DNA from: Lysobacter enzymogenes
GTDB taxonomy: Bacteria > Pseudomonadota > Gammaproteobacteria > Xanthomonadales > Xanthomonadaceae
Direction of reading: 5' to 3'
Assembly: GCF_017355525.1 (NCBI RefSeq)
Contig: NZ_CP067395.1
Location: 2,790,001-2,854,000 of the forward strand
DNA: 64,000 nt
Below the pieces are notes generated by a model. The model searched no databases and had not been told where the DNA came from. It was given only the letters and a program-made list of their open reading frames with translations. The translations under genes and the position numbers were made by a program. The first letter of the stretch is position 1. Each line of letters opens with the position of its first letter. Positions 45,777-57,238 of the stretch are shown here, one piece after another.

Positions 45777-46637
45777 ATGGGCATCGTCAGTCGTTTGCAG
45801 CGAATTCTTTCGCCGCCTCAAGCCGAGGTGCCGCAGCCGGCTTTGCCGCCGCGACCCGCGGAAACCGAGCTTGCCCAGCCGCCGCCCGAGCGAATCGACG
45901 CCAACGAATCGGTCGAAACGCTGCCCGACCAGACCGCCATCGACGAGCCGACCGAGGCTCTGCCGGCGCCGCCGGAAGGGCCATGGCTGAACTTGGGTTG
46001 CGGCATGGACGTGCGCGAAGGCTGGGTCAACGTCGATCTGCACGACTTCCACCACCCCGACATCGTCGCGGACATCACCAACCTAAAACCGCTGGCCGAC
46101 AATTACGCCGGATACGCGCTGGCCCAGGACATCCTCGAGCACGTCCCCCGCGACTGCTGTTCGACCGCGTTGCGCGAATGGAACCGGGTGCTCAAGCCCG
46201 ACGGCTTGCTGGAAGTACGCGTGCCCGACGTGATCGCACTCGCGCGGCTGCTGCAGGAGCCCGACCGACAGACGCCCGAGGCTCAAGATACACTGCTGCA
46301 ATGCATGTTCGGCACCCAACGCTATAACGGCGATTTTCATTACAACGGCTTCACCGAGCTCAGCCTGACCCATGCGCTCAACGATGCCGGCTTCGAGGTC
46401 CTGCGTATCGCCCATCACGATGGATGGCTGTTCCAGGCCATCGGCCGAAAGATCGAGCATCGCCGCCCCGATCCGTTGCTGCGCGTCGACAACGACGAGG
46501 TCTTCATCGACGAAGCCTATCGCACTATTCTGCACCGCGAAGCCGATCCGGGCGGACGGGCTCACTACCTCGAAAAGCTGGCTTCGGGCATTCCGCGCGA
46601 AGCGATCCTGGCCACGTTGCGCGCCGCCAACGAATAA
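45777..46637 (+). CDS. SAM-dependent methyltransferase with C-terminal DUF4214-like domain
   Basis: A 286-residue protein. After a Pro/Glu-rich disordered lead (12-66) comes a class I methyltransferase with WLNLGCGMDVREGWVNVD (SAM site, GCG at 74-76), ILEHVP and VLKPDGLLEVRVPD. The last 48 residues (FIDEAYRTILHREADPGG and following) look like a DUF4214 module, which recurs in the methyltransferase at 52229-53698. AGGA lies before the ATG at 45777. The substrate is probably a sugar of the surface glycan, judging by location. It ends the plus-strand half and converges on the minus-strand half. Confidence 0.82.
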   Translation: MGIVSRLQRILSPPQAEVPQPALPPRPAETELAQPPPERIDANESVETLPDQTAIDEPTEALPAPPEGPWLNLGCGMDVREGWVNVDLHDFHHPDIVADITNLKPLADNYAGYALAQDILEHVPRDCCSTALREWNRVLKPDGLLEVRVPDVIALARLLQEPDRQTPEAQDTLLQCMFGTQRYNGDFHYNGFTELSLTHALNDAGFEVLRIAHHDGWLFQAIGRKIEHRRPDPLLRVDNDEVFIDEAYRTILHREADPGGRAHYLEKLASGIPREAILATLRAANE

Positions 46638-46853
46638 TCGCGGCGCCGCCCCGTTTGCGTTCGGGGCCGATCAGTAGGCGTCAGCACGACGCCTTCCGTT
46701 TGCCTTAACACGCGGCCGATTCGGCAGCGCGGCCACCATCGAATCGCTGCCGGGAATGCAGACATCGGCACGACGCACTCGGCACACCCGTACGTTACGC
46801 TGCCCCAAGTTGCGGCTAGCCTGGACGCCACCGGACGTCGTCGGAGTCAACAC

Positions 46854-49265
46854 TCAGACGATGCGTCGCAACACCTCGCCTGCGATGATCGACCAGGAAA
46901 AATTCCGCTCGACGTAGTCTCGCGCCAACGGCACCCGAATTCGGCGCTGATCTTCGGGCGTGGCGCAGAATGCGCGCAGCTCGCGCACGAACGACTCGCT
47001 GCTGTCGTCGTAGAGCCATAGCAGTTCGTCGGCCCCGGCCACGCCGCGTCGACCGTATTGGCTGGTCAATACCGGCGCACCGGAGGCCATGTAGTCGAGC
47101 AGTTTCAAGTTGCTCCCTCCACCGGAGGTCATCGGATTCAGCGCGACCGTGGCCGACCCGAGCAAAAGATCCTTTTCCTCGTCGCTGACCGCACCGACCA
47201 TGCTTACGTTTTGCGGCAGCTCGCGCTCTGAGAACGCGCCACCCGCGCTTCCTACGACCACGAAATCCACATCCGGGAACGAGGGCGCGGCCGCCAGGAT
47301 CGTCTCGACTGCTTCCAGATTTGGGCCATGCCAACTGGCCAGTACCAGCGCCACGGTCCGGTCAGCGAGTCCGAGGCGCTGTTGCAGTTCACGACGCTGT
47401 TCAGGGTCGCGGTAGTGCACCGAATCCAAGTCAACGCCGTTGGCGGCGATGAAGAACTTGCCGCGATCGGCGCGGTAGCGCTGCGACAACGAGTCCAAAT
47501 CCGATTCCGACACGCAAACGATCCGTTGAGAGCGCTCGCACAGTTCGCGCTCTATCGCGTCGATCGCTTGCACCAGCTTCTCGCCCTGTGCTGTTGCCGG
47601 ATACATCGACGCTTTCATCCGCGTCTCGTCGTTGTGAGCCTCGTACCACAGCTCGCCGATCCGTGCGTCGCGCACGGCCGGATAAGCGTAGGGATGAGAC
47701 GCCACAACGATGTCGGAACGTTCCGCGTGCTCGACGGCGACGCGCGCATAGTCCGGCGCGAGTTCCGGCGCCAGCGCGAAGGCGGCGTCCGCACACGGGA
47801 CCCAATCGACCGAGGCCGAAATCTCCTGTTCGTGACGGTCCTGCTCGGCGTTTTTGGGAATCACGATCTCGCGCAGGCCGGGGGCGACGAACGCATCCGA
47901 GCCCGGCGAGTCGGACGGACCGAGCGCGACGATGGTGACGTCGTGCAATCGCGCCACCCGCCGCCATAGATGATAGATCCGGGCCTGGCCGCCGCCCTTG
48001 GGCGGGTAACTCGGGAACGTGCTCAGTATCGTGATGCGTTTGCGCCCGTCGGAGCCGCGTCCGGCCTGCGCAGCGGATTCGGGCTCGTGGATCAGCGCTT
48101 CGCACACTTTGTCCCAGCTCACCGCAGCGACCCGGCGCAAACCTTCCTGGCCCATGCGCTGGGCCAGCTCCGGCGAATCGGCCAACGCCTGCAGCGCCCG
48201 CGCCAGCGCAGCTGGCTCTGGGTCGACGCAAAAGCCGTTGACGCCGTCTTCGACAAATTCAGTGGGACCGCCGGCGTCACGGACGGTCACCACCGGTTTG
48301 GCCGCCTGCATCGCTTCGAAGGTGATCAGTCCCATGTCCTCGTCGTACGGCACGTACAGCACCGCACGCGCATCGGCGTACCAGCGGGAGAGCGCCTCGT
48401 CGTTGACGTAGCCGACGAAGCGGATGCGCGGATCGCCCTTGGCCAGTTCCTTCAGTCGCGCTTCCTCCGGGCCGGTACCGGCGATCACCAACGGCACCTC
48501 GCCGCGCACCGAGGCCATCGCCCGCACCATCATCTCGATGCGCTTGGGGCCGTCGAGGCGGCTGGCCGTGAAGAAATAATCGTATCTCCCGGACGGCGCC
48601 ACGGGCAGGCCGCTGGGGTGGCTCACCGCGTGCACCGAGGCGCCCGCCGGGAAATAGTCCTCGCGCCGCGCCACGGTCTTGGAGATCGCTGCGTAGCGGG
48701 CGACTTGCGTGGTCGCCAGCCCGATCGAATCCAGGGTGTGCACAGCACGGCGTACGAACGGGCTCGGCAGCCCCAGCCACGGCGCGAACCCGTCGACCTC
48801 GGCCACCGCGCGCAGCGCCGCCAGCAATGTACCGAGGCCCTCGCGGCGACCGCGGATCGTCGGCATCCAGTCCCACAGCGCACGCAGTTGCGCGGGCGCG
48901 TCCGCAGGCAGATCGTCGGGAAGGCCGCAAAAGTGGTATGTGTCGTAGAGACCGCGCAGACGATGCTGCAGGTAGACCACATGATTGGGGTGGCGGATCA
49001 TCCACGCCGGGTATTTGGTGCTGATGACTTGGTCGAAGTGCGACAGGTCCAACCGCGAGAACGCCGCATAACTGTCCACCAGCGAACGCAGGTCGGACTC
49101 CGGCGACGGCAACTTGATCAGCTCGGCGCGGTGCTGCGTGTTCTCGTTGATGTGGCGCAACAACGACCACCACAGATTCTCGGCGCCGCCGATGACGAAA
49201 GGAACGGAACTGGGTGCCACCAAGGCGATGCTCATGCTCTTGCCTTTCGGCGAAACCGCACTCAT
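46854..49265 (-). CDS. Tandem two-domain glycosyltransferase (GT4-like)
   Basis: An 803-residue protein made of two GT-B glycosyltransferases in one chain. The first (about 10-390) has VIGGAENLWW, FTASRLDGPKRIEMMVRAM and FEAMQAAKPVVTVRDAGGPT, as in GT4. The second (about 400-803) begins ILSTFPSYPPKGGGQARIYH and has VALNPMTSGGGSNLKLLDYM, with GVAGADELLWLY near the end. Such fusions are common among rhamnan polymerases and O-chain assembly enzymes using GDP-sugars. The ATG at 49265 has GGGAG at good spacing; an ATG ten codons on is also possible. It is the last gene of the minus-strand export operon. Confidence 0.87.
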   Translation of the reverse strand: MSAVSPKGKSMSIALVAPSSVPFVIGGAENLWWSLLRHINENTQHRAELIKLPSPESDLRSLVDSYAAFSRLDLSHFDQVISTKYPAWMIRHPNHVVYLQHRLRGLYDTYHFCGLPDDLPADAPAQLRALWDWMPTIRGRREGLGTLLAALRAVAEVDGFAPWLGLPSPFVRRAVHTLDSIGLATTQVARYAAISKTVARREDYFPAGASVHAVSHPSGLPVAPSGRYDYFFTASRLDGPKRIEMMVRAMASVRGEVPLVIAGTGPEEARLKELAKGDPRIRFVGYVNDEALSRWYADARAVLYVPYDEDMGLITFEAMQAAKPVVTVRDAGGPTEFVEDGVNGFCVDPEPAALARALQALADSPELAQRMGQEGLRRVAAVSWDKVCEALIHEPESAAQAGRGSDGRKRITILSTFPSYPPKGGGQARIYHLWRRVARLHDVTIVALGPSDSPGSDAFVAPGLREIVIPKNAEQDRHEQEISASVDWVPCADAAFALAPELAPDYARVAVEHAERSDIVVASHPYAYPAVRDARIGELWYEAHNDETRMKASMYPATAQGEKLVQAIDAIERELCERSQRIVCVSESDLDSLSQRYRADRGKFFIAANGVDLDSVHYRDPEQRRELQQRLGLADRTVALVLASWHGPNLEAVETILAAAPSFPDVDFVVVGSAGGAFSERELPQNVSMVGAVSDEEKDLLLGSATVALNPMTSGGGSNLKLLDYMASGAPVLTSQYGRRGVAGADELLWLYDDSSESFVRELRAFCATPEDQRRIRVPLARDYVERNFSWSIIAGEVLRRIV

Positions 49266-49302
49266 TGCAAACAGACTCCCGAAGAAACGGCCTGCGCTGC
49301 GC

Positions 49303-50331
49303 TCAGGCCAAAACGGCGTTCAATACCGCATCCCACGAGATGCGCATGTCCCGATAGCGCTGGCGCCCGGCACGCCCGTGCGCAACCGCCATGTCCGGAT
49401 CGGCGGCGTAGCGCTCGATCGCCTCGGCCACCTGCTCGGCCTTGGGTTCGGTCACCGCACCGGTAGCCCCATCGATCACGAACTCGAGCACCCCGCCGGC
49501 ATCCTCGCAAGTGATCACCGGCTTCTCGGCCAGCATGGCTTCCAGGGTGACGTATCCGTAGTCCTCGCGATAAGGACCGAAGAACACCGCACGCGCGTTG
49601 GCGTAGTAAGCGCGCATCCGCTCGTCGCTCAAGCGCCCGACCAGACGCACGCGATCGTGCACGCCCAGTTCATCGATCCGCTGACGCAGCGCGGCTTCGT
49701 GGCCGCCTTCGCCAGCGATGACCGCGTGGATCCGACCTTTGACCTTGGCCATCGCCTCCACCAACAGCATCTGCCGCTTCAGCGGCTCCAGACGCGATGG
49801 CGCGAACACATAAGGCAACGAATCGCCGGTATAGAACAACACATCGTCTTTGGGCGGGTGATAGATCGGCACCGACTCAAGACCGTTGTATTCCAGCAAC
49901 CGATCGGAAACGGTGCGCGCAATGGTGTAGCGGGCCGGGATCCGCGCCAACGACTCAGCGTCGAAGCGCTGGACCGACTCGCGCACGCGCCGACTTTCCG
50001 GATCGGCCGCTTGCGCATCGTCCCACAGCTCGTAATAGCTGCGGAACTGATGCAACAACCAGGTTGTGGCATTGGGATGATGCGCGCCGTAGCACGGGAA
50101 CTTGAGGTGAATCACCTTGTCGACCCGACTGGCGCAGAACTGCTGAAGGTCCTGCTCGCCCCACCACTTCATTGCCGCCTCCACGCTGGAAGCGGGCGAA
50201 AAACGAAATGGATTGGTGAGCACGTCCACACGATAGCCGCGTCGTGCGATCTGTTCGCGCAGATTTTCGGCCAGGATCTCTCCGCCGCCGCGGATGAAAG
50301 GAACCTGGACCGAGGTGATCAGAATGCCCAT
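49303..50331 (-). CDS. GT4 family glycosyltransferase
   Basis: A 342-residue GT-B enzyme. FIRGGGEILAENLREQIARRG marks the acceptor lobe when read in pieces, and APSRLEPLKRQMLLVEAM, VIAGEGG and FGPYREDYGYVTLEAMLAEKP (the EX7E region) mark the nucleotide-sugar lobe. It starts 3 bp after the gmd stop and is followed 37 bp later by the tandem transferase. In this operon the donor is likely GDP-D-rhamnose or GDP-mannose. The exact linkage cannot be predicted. Confidence 0.9.
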   Translation of the reverse strand: MGILITSVQVPFIRGGGEILAENLREQIARRGYRVDVLTNPFRFSPASSVEAAMKWWGEQDLQQFCASRVDKVIHLKFPCYGAHHPNATTWLLHQFRSYYELWDDAQAADPESRRVRESVQRFDAESLARIPARYTIARTVSDRLLEYNGLESVPIYHPPKDDVLFYTGDSLPYVFAPSRLEPLKRQMLLVEAMAKVKGRIHAVIAGEGGHEAALRQRIDELGVHDRVRLVGRLSDERMRAYYANARAVFFGPYREDYGYVTLEAMLAEKPVITCEDAGGVLEFVIDGATGAVTEPKAEQVAEAIERYAADPDMAVAHGRAGRQRYRDMRISWDAVLNAVLA

Positions 50332-50334
50332 ACG

Positions 50335-52228
<1,894 letters not shown>

Positions 52229-52232
<4 letters not shown>

Positions 52233-53698
52233 GCCTTCACGCCCACGATCGTGTAATCGGTCGGCGCCGAGACCAACTCGACCAGTGCGTTGATCGTCGC
52301 CGCGCCGGGCACGCTGTCGTCGACTTTGGGCGGCGCAGTGGAGTCGCGCGCCAAGGTTTGCCGCTCGATCCTGGAAACGCCGAAGCCGCGCTCCTCGACC
52401 AACCAACGCAAGGTCAGCGGTGGGATCGGGTTGCGATGGGTCGGGTCCATGTAGAACCAGTGCGCCCCAACGGTCAGGTTCTCGGGGTTGGGGGTCTCCA
52501 GGGCCAGGATGCCGCCCGGACGCAGTACCCGCAGCGCCTCGTCGATCAACGCGATCATGACCTCGAACGGCAGATGCTCGACCAGGTGCATGGATGTAAT
52601 CGCGCCAAGCGAAGCATCCGGCAGGCTACGCAGGTAGGCGACTGCATCCTGCTGGAACACCTCCAGGCCGATCGAGCGGCAATGCTCAACAAAGGTGCCA
52701 TTGAGGTCCACCCCCCTGCAGATCTTGTTCTTGACTTTGAGCAGTTCGAGCCATTCGCCGCGCCCGCAACCGATGTCCAGGATCGGTGCGTCCTGGCTGC
52801 CCGCACCGCACTCGTCCATCCAGGCTACATAGGGTTCGCAGCGGCGCATGATGGTTTCGCGCGAACCGCGGAACGCGGCCTCGAACGCAGCATACAAGGG
52901 CTCCAGCGCCTTTTCCGAGCGCTCCGCCGCGCTCTTTTCGTTTTCCGCGTCCTCCACATAGCGAGACAAGCCGCGCACCGAGGAGTTGATGTCGTTCAAC
53001 TCAGCGCTAAGACGCGAATCGTAGAACGCCATTCGCGATTCGACCGACTCGACCTTGGCCGCAGCCTCAAAGACGCTGCTCTCGACGTGACGGCCCAACT
53101 CCAGCATCTCGCGATCCTGGTTGTTGTCCATCATCGTCTGCCGGCGTTGGATTTCGCCGATGCGGACCAGGCCGTGCAGCCAGCGCAGCATCGGGCCGAG
53201 CACGCGCTTGCGCTCCAGCGAATGCAGCTTGTAAGGCAACAGCAGCCCATCGATGTGAACGCTGCGTGCCATGCCCTCCGGCGACCAGCGCAGGCGGCCG
53301 AGGATCTCGATCTTCGACATCTGCCCGCCACGCAGTTGCGAGAGATAAAAGTCGAAACCTTCCGGGTCCGGCGGCCGCTTGAGCACGAAGCGATAAGCGG
53401 CCTCGACGAATTCCGAATCCGGAATCGGCAGCAATTCGTGCAATGCGTATTGCGACTTGGGCTCGATCCGCGAGGCCAGCGGCTTCCACCGCGCCGGCGC
53501 TGCCGATGCGGAAGGTGCCGCGGCGAGGCCGCGTCGGCCGCTACCGCTGCCGGCCTGCGCATCAACGAAACGTATGATCTCGTCCAGGGACGTCGGCGTT
53601 GCCGCGCGCCCGCCATCGGGCGCACCAGTACGCGCGGCTTCGGCGCGAACGGCATCCATCAACGCGGCGCTGTCCAGCGATGATTGTTGACTGCTCAC
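52229..53698 (-). CDS. DUF4214-helical-methyltransferase fusion, candidate O-chain terminator
   Basis: A 489-residue protein. A disordered N-terminus (1-85) leads to a DUF4214 segment (about 90-148, FVEAAYRFVLKRPPDPEGFD). A long helical, charged region (about 180-285) follows. The class I methyltransferase then has LDIGCGRGEWLELL (307-320) and SMHLVEHLPFEV, and WFYMDPTHRNPIPP occurs near the end. It lies between wzt and rmd with ATGA coupling to rmd. In O9a-type systems a methyltransferase/kinase with a coiled-coil ruler ends chain growth and marks chains for Wzt; this protein has a comparable plan. I place the start at a GTG (53698); an ATG 13 codons on and a TTG at 53737 are alternatives. 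Confidence 0.8.
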
Positions 53699-53762
53699 TT
53701 CGAACGCTCTCTGTGAAAGGGATGGATATGCGAACAACCCGCTGTGGCGCGCGTTCCTGCGC

Positions 53763-54986
53763 TCATCGCCCCAGCACCTCGATCTTCGCCGGCAGCCAAG
53801 CCACGCCGACGAACGGCGCGCGGTCCACGTTGGCGACGGTGAAAATCAGAGCCAGGTCCTTCCATTGGTAGTTCTTGACCAAGTGGGTCTCGGTGCTGGA
53901 AAGCGCGACCGAGACCGAATACGTGCCGGTGCCGAGGTTCATCGGGAACGCCACGTCGTACTCCACGCACTCGCCCGCGGCGAGATCAACGCACACCTGC
54001 CCGGTGTGATGAGTGTTGGTGCCGAAGATGGGCTGCCCCAACCGGTCGCGAATCATGTAGCCGAACACCAACCGCTCCACCACTTCGTTTGCGCGGACCT
54101 TCGCGCGCAGGCGCACCGGTTCGCCGACGGTGACGTACTCCACCGCCTCGCCAGCGGCGTTCTCCATGCGCAACGACACGAACTCGACCTCGCCGGAGCC
54201 CGACTCGGTCGCGATCTGGCCGTGCTCGGTGCGCTCGGTACGCACGGAGCTGTTTTCCTTTTCGGCGATCAGCGCGTTGTAGTAGTCGAACACCTGCTGC
54301 GGATCGGCATCCAGAACCAGGCGGCCGCGATCGATGAGCACCGCCCGATCGCACAGCGACTGCACTGCAGTGGGATCGTGCGAGACGAACAGCAGCGTGG
54401 TGCCGGCCTCGCGGAACTCGCGGATGCGGCGGAAGCACTTGTGGATGAAATACGCGTCGCCGACCGACAAGGCCTCGTCGATGATCAGCAGGTCGGGCCG
54501 GAACGCGGTCGCCACGCTGAACGCCACGCGCATCTGCATGCCGCTGGAGTAGGTGCGCACCGGCTCGTCGAAGTACTCGCCGATCTCGGCGAACGCCTCG
54601 ATCTCGCCGATCACCCCGGCGATCTCGGATTCGCTGAAGCCCATCAGTCCAGCGGCGTGATAGACGTTCTGCCGGCCGGTCAGGTCGACATTGAACCCCA
54701 TGCCCAGTTCCAGGATCGCCGCGACTCGCCCTTTGACCCATACATTGCCTTCGGTGGGCCGCGACGTGCCGGTGATCAGCTTCAGCAAGGTGCTCTTGCC
54801 GGCGCCGTTCTGGCCGATGATGCCGACCGCCTCGCCGGGCCCGACCGCAAAGCTGATGTCCCTGAGCACCCAGTGCTCGGCATGGGCGCGGAACGGCAGG
54901 CCCAGCCAGGAGCCGACGCGCATCCATTCGCTGCGCCATTCCCGATAGGCCTTGCCGAGCCGGTTGACCTTTAGTTCGCCGCTCAT
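53763..54986 (-). CDS. wzt: Polysaccharide ABC transporter ATP-binding protein Wzt with glycan-binding tail
   Basis: A 407-residue protein. The ATPase domain (1-250) has Walker A GQNGAGKST (58-66), the signature YSSGMQMRVAFSVATAF and Walker B DLLIIDEALSVGD. ELGMGFNVDLTGRQNVY is the O-antigen exporter hallmark. Residues about 270-407 form a beta-sandwich like the carbohydrate-binding domain of Wzt proteins that recognise the capped end of the glycan. The start ATG at 54986 overlaps the wzm stop (ATGA). Presence of the tail implies export of a finished, end-marked chain. Confidence 0.94.
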   Translation of the reverse strand: MSGELKVNRLGKAYREWRSEWMRVGSWLGLPFRAHAEHWVLRDISFAVGPGEAVGIIGQNGAGKSTLLKLITGTSRPTEGNVWVKGRVAAILELGMGFNVDLTGRQNVYHAAGLMGFSESEIAGVIGEIEAFAEIGEYFDEPVRTYSSGMQMRVAFSVATAFRPDLLIIDEALSVGDAYFIHKCFRRIREFREAGTTLLFVSHDPTAVQSLCDRAVLIDRGRLVLDADPQQVFDYYNALIAEKENSSVRTERTEHGQIATESGSGEVEFVSLRMENAAGEAVEYVTVGEPVRLRAKVRANEVVERLVFGYMIRDRLGQPIFGTNTHHTGQVCVDLAAGECVEYDVAFPMNLGTGTYSVSVALSSTETHLVKNYQWKDLALIFTVANVDRAPFVGVAWLPAKIEVLGR

Positions 54987-55777
54987 AGCACGTCCACCAT
55001 TTCCGGCGATGCGCGCCGGAACGCGAACAGGGCGACTACGGTCAGCACCAGCGATGCCACAGCCAGCGTGCCCAGGCCGGCCCAATCGGGCTGGGTCCCG
55101 AACACCAGCACGTTCTGGTAGCTGGTGATCAGCGGATACAGCGGATTGAGCTTGAACGCGTTGCGGTAAGACTCGGGCAGGATGGTGATGCTGTAGACGA
55201 TCGGCGTCATCCAGAACAAGGCCTGCAAAACCACCGGAATGATCTGGCCGATGTCGCGCATGAAGACGTTGAGCACGCCCAGCAGCAGGCCGATGGAACC
55301 GGCCAGCATCAACGTGACAGCGATCAGCACCGGCAGCCACAGCGCCTGCTCGTCGGGGAAATGGCCCAACGCGGCGAACACCAGGAAGATCGCCAACAGC
55401 AACAGCAAGTTGTTGACCAGCGTCGTGCCCGCGGCGATCAACGGCAGGCAGATGCGCGGGAATGCCATCTTGCGCATGAGGTTGCCGTTCTCGATGAAGA
55501 GGTTGCCGAACTTGGTGACGGTCTCGGTGAACAGCGCCCAGCCCAGGGTGCCGCCGAGCAGGTACAGCGCGTAGGCGTACTTGCTGTTCACGCCGGGCAG
55601 TTTGGCCGCCAGCACTTCGGACAGGATCAACGCGAAGATCAGCACCTGCGCAAGCGGATGGATGATCATCCATACCGCGCCGAGCTTGCTGCGGATGAAA
55701 CGGGCCCGCAGATCGTTCTTGACCGACGACATAATGAAATAGCGATATCGCCAGATCGCCAGCAACAGATCGCGCAT
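54983..55777 (-). CDS. wzm: Polysaccharide ABC transporter permease Wzm
   Basis: A 264-residue ABC-2 type permease with six hydrophobic segments. The N-terminal RYRYFIMSSVKNDLRARFIR and SKLGAVWMIIHPLAQVLIF are typical of Wzm/KpsM-like exporters, as is MAFPRICLPLIAAGTTLVNN. Together with Wzt it carries undecaprenyl-linked O-chain to the periplasm. It starts 6 bp after the glycosyltransferase stop upstream and is coupled to wzt. Confidence 0.94.
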   Translation of the reverse strand: MRDLLLAIWRYRYFIMSSVKNDLRARFIRSKLGAVWMIIHPLAQVLIFALILSEVLAAKLPGVNSKYAYALYLLGGTLGWALFTETVTKFGNLFIENGNLMRKMAFPRICLPLIAAGTTLVNNLLLLLAIFLVFAALGHFPDEQALWLPVLIAVTLMLAGSIGLLLGVLNVFMRDIGQIIPVVLQALFWMTPIVYSITILPESYRNAFKLNPLYPLITSYQNVLVFGTQPDWAGLGTLAVASLVLTVVALFAFRRASPEMVDVL

Positions 55778-55783
55778 GAATGC

Positions 55784-57202
55784 CTACCTCGTATCGCTTC
55801 GCGAAGCCGGGGCCTGGGCCTCGGCGGCGCGTGTGGGAACGCCCGGATCGTCCGCCGTCGCGCCGCGCGCGATCGCATCGATCCTTTCGATCAGCCGCTG
55901 CGCAGCGGCGTTCGGACTCAACCGCTCAGCCACATCGGCAGCGGCCTTGGCGCCGAGCAGGCGCGCAAACTCGCGGTCGTCCGCCAGCCGCCGCATCTGG
56001 CGCGCGGCATCGTCGACATCGGCATCGGCCCATACCGCACCTTCGGGATGCGGATATTCGCCCTCGCCCACCGGCACCAATCGATAGCCGACCAGGCAGC
56101 TGTTGTAATCGTCCATGAAATCGACGTTGCCCGACCAGCGCGTGGCGATCACCGGCTTGCCCATCGCCATGCACTCGGCCAGCCCCAGGCCGAAGCCCTC
56201 GGCCCGGTGCAAGGAGACGTAGACGTCGCAGCAACGCTGCAACGCATGGACGTGGGCGCGATCGATCACCTCGTCGCGCACCACGATGCGCGGATCCTGA
56301 GCGCTGGCCTTGAGTAGGCGCAGCAGCTTGTCTGGGTGGCGGTGGCCGTTGCTCGACTTGACCAGCAGCTGCACATCGGTGCGCTCCGGCGGAAACGCGC
56401 GACGGAACGCCTCGATCACCGCGAACGGATTCTTGCGGTGCACCCAGGAATTGAAATCGAAGGTACACAGATAGATGAAAGCATCGGGATCCAGGCCGAA
56501 GTCGCTGCGCTGCAGGCCGCTGTCCGGCGCCGGCGTCAACGGCTGCGGCACGCAGAACACAGGCTTGTCGGTGACCCGCTCGAAGGCTTCCTTGACGAAG
56601 GTCGAGGCGACCATGATCTCGTCGACCAGTTCGATCGCAGCCATCCAGTCTTGCGGGATGTCCTGCAGCTCCCAGAACCAGCACGCGACCACGCGATGGC
56701 CGCGCAGGCGCGCGGGCCCGATATGACGCATGGCCGAGCCGAGGTAGTCGGGATTGACGAAGATCACGCTCACCGGATAAGGCGTGTCCTCGCCCAGATG
56801 CGCGTCCACGCTGCGATCGTCCATGCCGTGCGGCAGGTCGATGGAAACGTCGAACAGCGCCGTTGGATAACCGGCGCCGATCAGCGCACGTGCATACATG
56901 CGCGCGCTCTCGGCCAGGCCGAACTGACCGCGCAGGTAGCCGAACAGGTTGACGCCGGCGCCGGGCACAGGCGCTGCGGGCGCCGCCTGCGCGACGACGG
57001 GCGGCGTGCGCGCCCAGTTCTCGGTACGCTGGAAACGCGACCGCTTGCTCGCGCGCGAAGCCAGCAGAAACGAAACCCAGTTGCGCAACGACTGGGGGAA
57101 CATGCGATAAACCGGCTGCAGCCAGGCCTGCCCGCGGATCCACGCCGACACGCCCAGCAACCGCTGGGCGATGCCGTTGTCGAAGGAATTGATCGAGGTC
57201 AT
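55784..57202 (-). CDS. GT4 family glycosyltransferase
   Basis: A 472-residue GT-B enzyme. After a variable N-terminus the fold begins VNLFGYLRGQFGLAESARMY, a subgroup common in LPS loci. FDFNSWVHRKNPFAVIEAF, VYVSLHRAEGFGLGLAECMA and MGKPVIATRWSGNVDFM are the donor-binding blocks, with the EX7E glutamates. It starts 36 bp after metB on the same strand, so transcription may enter the locus from metB, and ends 6 bp before wzm. A Pro/Ala-rich C-terminal tail of about 30 residues is not part of the fold. Confidence 0.9.
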   Translation of the reverse strand: MTSINSFDNGIAQRLLGVSAWIRGQAWLQPVYRMFPQSLRNWVSFLLASRASKRSRFQRTENWARTPPVVAQAAPAAPVPGAGVNLFGYLRGQFGLAESARMYARALIGAGYPTALFDVSIDLPHGMDDRSVDAHLGEDTPYPVSVIFVNPDYLGSAMRHIGPARLRGHRVVACWFWELQDIPQDWMAAIELVDEIMVASTFVKEAFERVTDKPVFCVPQPLTPAPDSGLQRSDFGLDPDAFIYLCTFDFNSWVHRKNPFAVIEAFRRAFPPERTDVQLLVKSSNGHRHPDKLLRLLKASAQDPRIVVRDEVIDRAHVHALQRCCDVYVSLHRAEGFGLGLAECMAMGKPVIATRWSGNVDFMDDYNSCLVGYRLVPVGEGEYPHPEGAVWADADVDDAARQMRRLADDREFARLLGAKAAADVAERLSPNAAAQRLIERIDAIARGATADDPGVPTRAAEAQAPASRSDTR

Positions 57203-57238
57203 GACCGCTGCTCGCGGCGCGCGCTCGCGTTCATGGCT

